Below are positions 60,031 to 64,000 of a DNA stretch of 64,000 nt, piece by piece; the stretch's first letter is position 1, and the number at the start of each line of letters is the position of its first letter. The notes beneath the pieces are model-generated. The model saw nothing but the letters and a program-made list of their open reading frames with translations. It was not told the DNA's origin and searched no databases. The stretch lies in NCBI GenBank assembly GCA_019916065.1, contig CM034233.1, positions 43,106,750 to 43,170,749 on the forward strand, written 5' to 3'. The stretch comes from Vitellaria paradoxa (lineage: Eukaryota; Streptophyta; Magnoliopsida; Ericales; Sapotaceae). Made by a program: the position numbers and the translations under genes.

Positions 60031-60985
60031 TCACCTTTTTTTTTTTTCCATCAAGAGTTGGAGGATGGCCCTTGATCCCCTGAGTGGCTTTACTTTGATG
60101 TTCCCTTGCAGTATTCTTTTGCTTAAGTCCAACTGGATTTTGATCTCTTTGCTGAACTGCTGTAGTAACCTTCTTAGAACTCTGTTTAGGAACACCTTGA
60201 TCACAATCAGGTAAAAGCTGCTATTCAGGCACTTGTTAGATTTCACCCAATTAGACTAGACTTGCACTATCTTTCTTGCTTCTAGCCCCCTGCCCACCCG
60301 AGGCATCTTTCATCCCTGACACACTGTTAGGAATTGGTAGATTAAACTCAATTTCTGTCATAGAATCTGTAACAAAGTTACAGCAGCTGAAGCTGCAGGA
60401 ACTTCATGAACCTCGTTCTGATCACATAAGTTGCTTTTACATCCCTGAGATACTACTGTAATATCTGCTGAAGTAGTCCCAACCTCTGTGACCTGATGCA
60501 GTTTTTGTGACTTAACATTAGCCATTGGATTCTGTTTTTCCTTAGCTTTGCAGCCTGCCAGTGAGTGGCCTACAGCCTTACAATGAGAACAAAATCTTGG
60601 CAAATTCTCATAGAAAACAGGTTGCTCCAAGATATCCCCGTTAGGCAGTTTCATCATAACCGTGTAGTTTAATTCTTTGGCCACGTCTATCTCAACCAAG
60701 CACCTTGCAAAAGACACTCTATCCTTTTGTGCAGTCAACTTATCCATATGGATGGGCTTCCCCAATTGGGAGCAAATTTTACTTAGTACAAAAGAGCTCC
60801 ACAAATCTAATGGAAGATTTCGAAGTTGAATCCAAATTAGATTTTCCACTACTGAAGTCTTTCTCGGGTGAACAGTAATTGACTTTAGGAAATTTTGTTG
60901 GGCTCTATTATACCTTTGTTTGATTATTCTGGGAAGATTTGAGAAAGTGTTTGGGAGGGATTGGTGAATTATATGCTCCATTTTG
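60031..60985 (-). pseudogene. L1-type LINE ORF1, C-terminal half with zinc knuckle
   Basis: The minus frame 60981-60358 (207 codons) reads WIQLRNLPLDLWSSFVLSKICSQLGKP, then RVSFARCLVEID, then the CCHC-type CSHCKAVGHSLAGC (about 60590-60550), the usual order behind a DUF4283 domain in plant LINE ORF1 proteins. The DUF4283 part itself is missing from this strand. The tail (60357-60031) has stops. ORF1 proteins bind element RNA. Confidence 0.75.
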
Positions 60986-61082
60986 ATGATTGTTTAGCTG
61001 TAATTTTGCTGATTTCTGTGCTGGAATTTCACTGTGCGCTACGCTAAATTCTGAAGAAGGTAAGCCTTTGGCCTAGTTTATC

Positions 61083-61882
61083 ATGGGCAAAGGTAAAGGA
61101 ACTAAAAAGGGGCATGGGGCAAGTATGATGAAGGTTCAAATCAACAAGGAGCAGAAGTATAGTTCGGGTGCTGGATTAGCTGTAGCAAGTTCCTTTGCTA
61201 TGCAACCAAGTTCAAAAGTTCAGCAAGAAATGACTGAAATTCTTGACACTGCAATAAGGACGAGCGGTAAAAAGTATGTTACTAAATTTGCTGATGCTTC
61301 TGAGAGTGATTCTGATGCTTTTGATATAGAAACAGGCTCGGATTCATCATCTCGCACCCTTGGTGATCAGGATACTTCTGAAGGCACACCAAGTGTTCGA
61401 CAGAATGTGCAAAGGAGGGATACACAGTCAGTATCTCTTGTTCCTGAGTCTAGAACAATGAGATAGAGGCCAATTTAGACCACCAAGATAGACATAAGGC
61501 AAAGCCAACTTTTGCTAGCCTTTTTGTAGGTAATAGACAGCCCACTGAAGGTTCTAAGCTGGAAAGACATGCAATGGTGGAGGGTCTGGTTGTAATAGAA
61601 GAAAGTGATGTGCAGAACAGTAGGAACCATTGGAAATTTTGCTTGGTTGGATATTTTGGTGGTCGTTTTCCAAGGAAATATGCTTTGAAACAAATTGTGG
61701 ACTCTTGGAAGGTGCAGACTACCATTCATCATCACAACAGTGGGTGGATAATTTTCCAATTTGAGAATGAAGAACACCAAATGAAAGTACTTGAGAATGG
61801 ACCTTACCTTATTTTTGGTAGGCCATTATTGCTCAAAATTATGCCACAATATTTTAGATTTCAAAATGAAGAAATTAGTTGC
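61083..61882 (+). pseudogene. L1-type LINE ORF1, N-terminal half, opposite strand
   Basis: Starts MGKGKGTKKGHG at 61083, with an acidic Ser-rich part (SDAFDIETGSDSSS), a TAG at 61464-61466 with a frame change nearby, and from about 61574 the DUF4283-type core [32 protein letters not shown] and [17 protein letters not shown]. It stops near NEEIS (61880), just about where the minus-strand half (60985 down) would pick up. The two halves therefore look like parts of the same or similar LINEs in head-to-head orientation. Confidence 0.72.
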
Positions 61883-63112
61883 GATTATGCACAAGGCATT
61901 AACTGTCTTTTATCTCAGGAGCAAGGCTCCATTCCCAGTTATGCACAAGGTAGCTATCTCTTCTCTTGGAACAAGGCTCCTTTTTCCTTAGTTATACGTA
62001 AGGAGCTAACTGTTTCTTTACTCTGGAGTAAGGCTCCTTTTCCCAGTTAAGTATGGGATGCTATCTTTTTATCATCTGGAATGAAGCTCTCCCCCGAAAA
62101 TTACACGCGAGGCACTAACTTTCATTTCAGTCTTAGAGTTAGGATCTCACAATACAAAGACAATTACTCCTAATACATACCTAGAGCTAAGTTCTTTTTC
62201 CCTTATCCCATATTACGAGCGAGGCTCCTTCACACTAATCTTGTATACAACACTGAACCTACCAGTCACCCTCTCATATACTTAGCCTTCTTTGGCTAAT
62301 GATGAGACTCAATATGCTTGATGCCAATCAGTTTGCCATCCATGGCATTTTGATTATGCTTGCATCCACATATGCACATCATCCTACCACATCTGCATAA
62401 GGTGCAAACACTGCTTTAGAGCTACATAGACCTGATTCCTTTTAGAGTACGTAGGCAGCTCGAGTAGATAACTTGAGTTCAGTTATCACGATCTTCATAG
62501 ACCATCTACGTGAGACGCTAAATTACACTTGGAGCAAGGCTCTTATGTCTGCATACCAATTCACATCACACCAACAAATAGTTCAGACTTTAGATCTGAA
62601 TGACGTTGACCTTATCCCTTCACAGGGTATGTAAGCAACTCGAGTAGATAGCTTGAGTCTGGTCATCTCGGTCTTTATAGACCATATTTCAATAATCACT
62701 TCATTCCCAGCACACGCGTGCGCGCACACACACACACTCATACATAAAAACTACATAAGTTCACATACCAAACTCTATGCATACATCACTGCCATATAGG
62801 CAGATATTACATTACACTTGCGCACACACGAGCTAGGCTCAGCTGCCTCGCATTTTATACATTATTTGCATTTATGGGTTATATGTTATGATAAACCAGA
62901 TATTGTATTGTGAGATCACAATTGCAGAGAGTAGAAAAAGACTCTGGATTTCTGTGTGCAGACGAACCCCCAAACCCACTATCTCTCATTGCACAGACTA
63001 GTAGAGAGTAACTAATAGGGCCATTTTCAACACATTTTCAAAAACATAATTAAAACATTTTTAATCGTAATTAAAACTCGGGTTTCTCGACACTTACATT
63101 TTGAAAGTATCA
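61883..63112 (+). repeat. Tat-like LTR segment with tandem repeats
   Basis: 61883 to about 62150 holds five units of 53-55 bp (starts 61883, 61938, 61991, 62046, 62099), each with 'aaggctcc'-like and 'gttat.c..aagg' words. A second repeat of about 180 bp period follows (62451 and 62631: 'gtaggcagctcgagtagata' and 'gtaagcaactcgagtagata'). The segment ends before 'caagtggcgactct' (63111-63124), wording I associate with the LTR/PBS border of plant Tat-type gypsy elements. A CA-dinucleotide run lies at 62712-62738. No coding region of the element follows. Confidence 0.45.
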
Positions 63113-64000
63113 AGTGGCGACTCTAGTCTCTGTGATCAATGCCCTATTTTAAAACAAAAAATACTTTTTTTATCATTTGGGCAATCTTAAATGCAATATA
63201 CCACAATAAAAACTCACGACCCGCGGTCGTTGGACCCAGTGCACGAATCCAGTCACAACAGTGTTATAGTTATAACTAGTGAGACGATTGTGATAAATGC
63301 AAATAATATATTTGAAACCTAGGTGCCTAGTTACAGTGATAGTTTGCACCCTCTATACCAATTAGAAATCCTACTTAACTAAGCTCTCACTCATATGTTG
63401 AACCCATGAGCAAAGGTCTTAGAAGTTATAAGGATAAAGACGTGTATAAGGACTAAATGACATATTAGAGAGGCTGTCAACCACTCATAAATCATAAACA
63501 AAATGAAAGGTTATGAGGGCTTGATTTCATCAACTAGCCTATGGTCGTTATACTGAAGAACATGCCCACAAAGGTTCAAGTGGATAGTGAATATGCAAAT
63601 AATGTGTTGGTGATGTGAAGACACATCTACACTACAAATGGCAAGTAATCAACAAAAAGGAGTGTAAACATTACATCCCTAACTAAATTCTGCCAATGCC
63701 ATTCTAGTTTTTTCTATATGAACTTGATCAATAAAGGGGAATTTAGTCAACCCTGTCCAAATGATAGTTTTTCAAGTGATCAAATAACAAATGGAAGAAG
63801 AAATAATTCCATACATGTTATGTAAAGGTTCATGAATCATGCTAATCCATCTCGCAATCATTTGTTAAACTTATAGGCAAAGCTAGGCAGTTGGCAAATG
63901 GATTTCCACGCTTTAGACGTAATAATTAATGTGTGCTAAATAATAAGTAAGAAGAAGTGGAAAAACAATAATAATCCACAACATAGAGAAACCATCTTTC
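63113..64000. other. Terminal intergenic sequence
   Basis: Possible start of a Tat-like internal region to about 63240, then AT-rich sequence. No gene, RNA or repeat border is visible before the window ends. Confidence 0.4.

Noticed and set aside
1..64000. CRISPR arrays, bacterial operons or organelle genes
   Set aside because: All repeats are TIRs, LTRs or minisatellites; the split gene and retroelements show a plant nuclear region, and no organelle gene was recognised.

Overview
This is plant nuclear DNA. It is AT-rich, carries one split gene with GT-AG introns, and is dominated by plant-type LTR retrotransposons (Ty3/gypsy chromoviruses, Ty1/copia), plant LINEs, Mutator-like TIR elements and endogenous caulimovirid (plant pararetrovirus) DNA. 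The species cannot be fixed from the sequence. A flowering plant whose introns are swollen by transposons fits best.

Only one host gene is supported: a six-exon, plus-strand gene (CDS 3606-34441 after splicing, 382 codons) for a plastid-targeted-looking protein with a Ser-rich N-terminus, an acidic stretch, one hydrophobic helix and a helical C-terminal half. Exons 1-3 lie at 3606-5200 and exons 4-6 at 33055-34441. Intron 3 between them is about 27.9 kb and is a nest of mobile DNA: an endogenous pararetrovirus capsid-region fragment (5.8-15.3 kb, minus) split by a gypsy element (6728-14767), which itself holds a MITE and LINE debris; an RTE-type LINE remnant (15.3-16.2 kb); a short Mutator-like element (18135-19076); a truncated gypsy 3' end (19.5-20.6 kb); a copia element (20898-25357); and a young, nearly intact gypsy element (25543-32143).

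Upstream of the gene (1-3605) lie a 2.3 kb Mutator-like TIR element and AT-rich DNA with about 40 bp tandem repeats. Downstream come a gag-only copia-type element (35100-40345), a decayed Tekay/Del-like integrase, and two long LTRs in opposite orientation (43160-48296). A 6.7 kb endogenous pararetrovirus (50704-57371) follows, bracketed by a 299 bp direct duplication of host sequence. Next are two oppositely oriented halves of an L1-type LINE (59.1-61.9 kb) and a Tat-like LTR with tandem repeats (61.9-63.1 kb).

Target-site duplications identify six insertions: gtagg (gypsy 2), atact (copia), gaaac (gypsy 1), aaatg (gag-only copia), an imperfect 9 bp for each of two Mutator-like elements, and ctcaa for the MITE. 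They also give a relative order of events in the intron: virus fragment, then gypsy 2, then the MITE inside it. No rRNA, tRNA or CRISPR feature is visible; tRNA-like words are retroelement primer-binding sites or SINE-like fragments.
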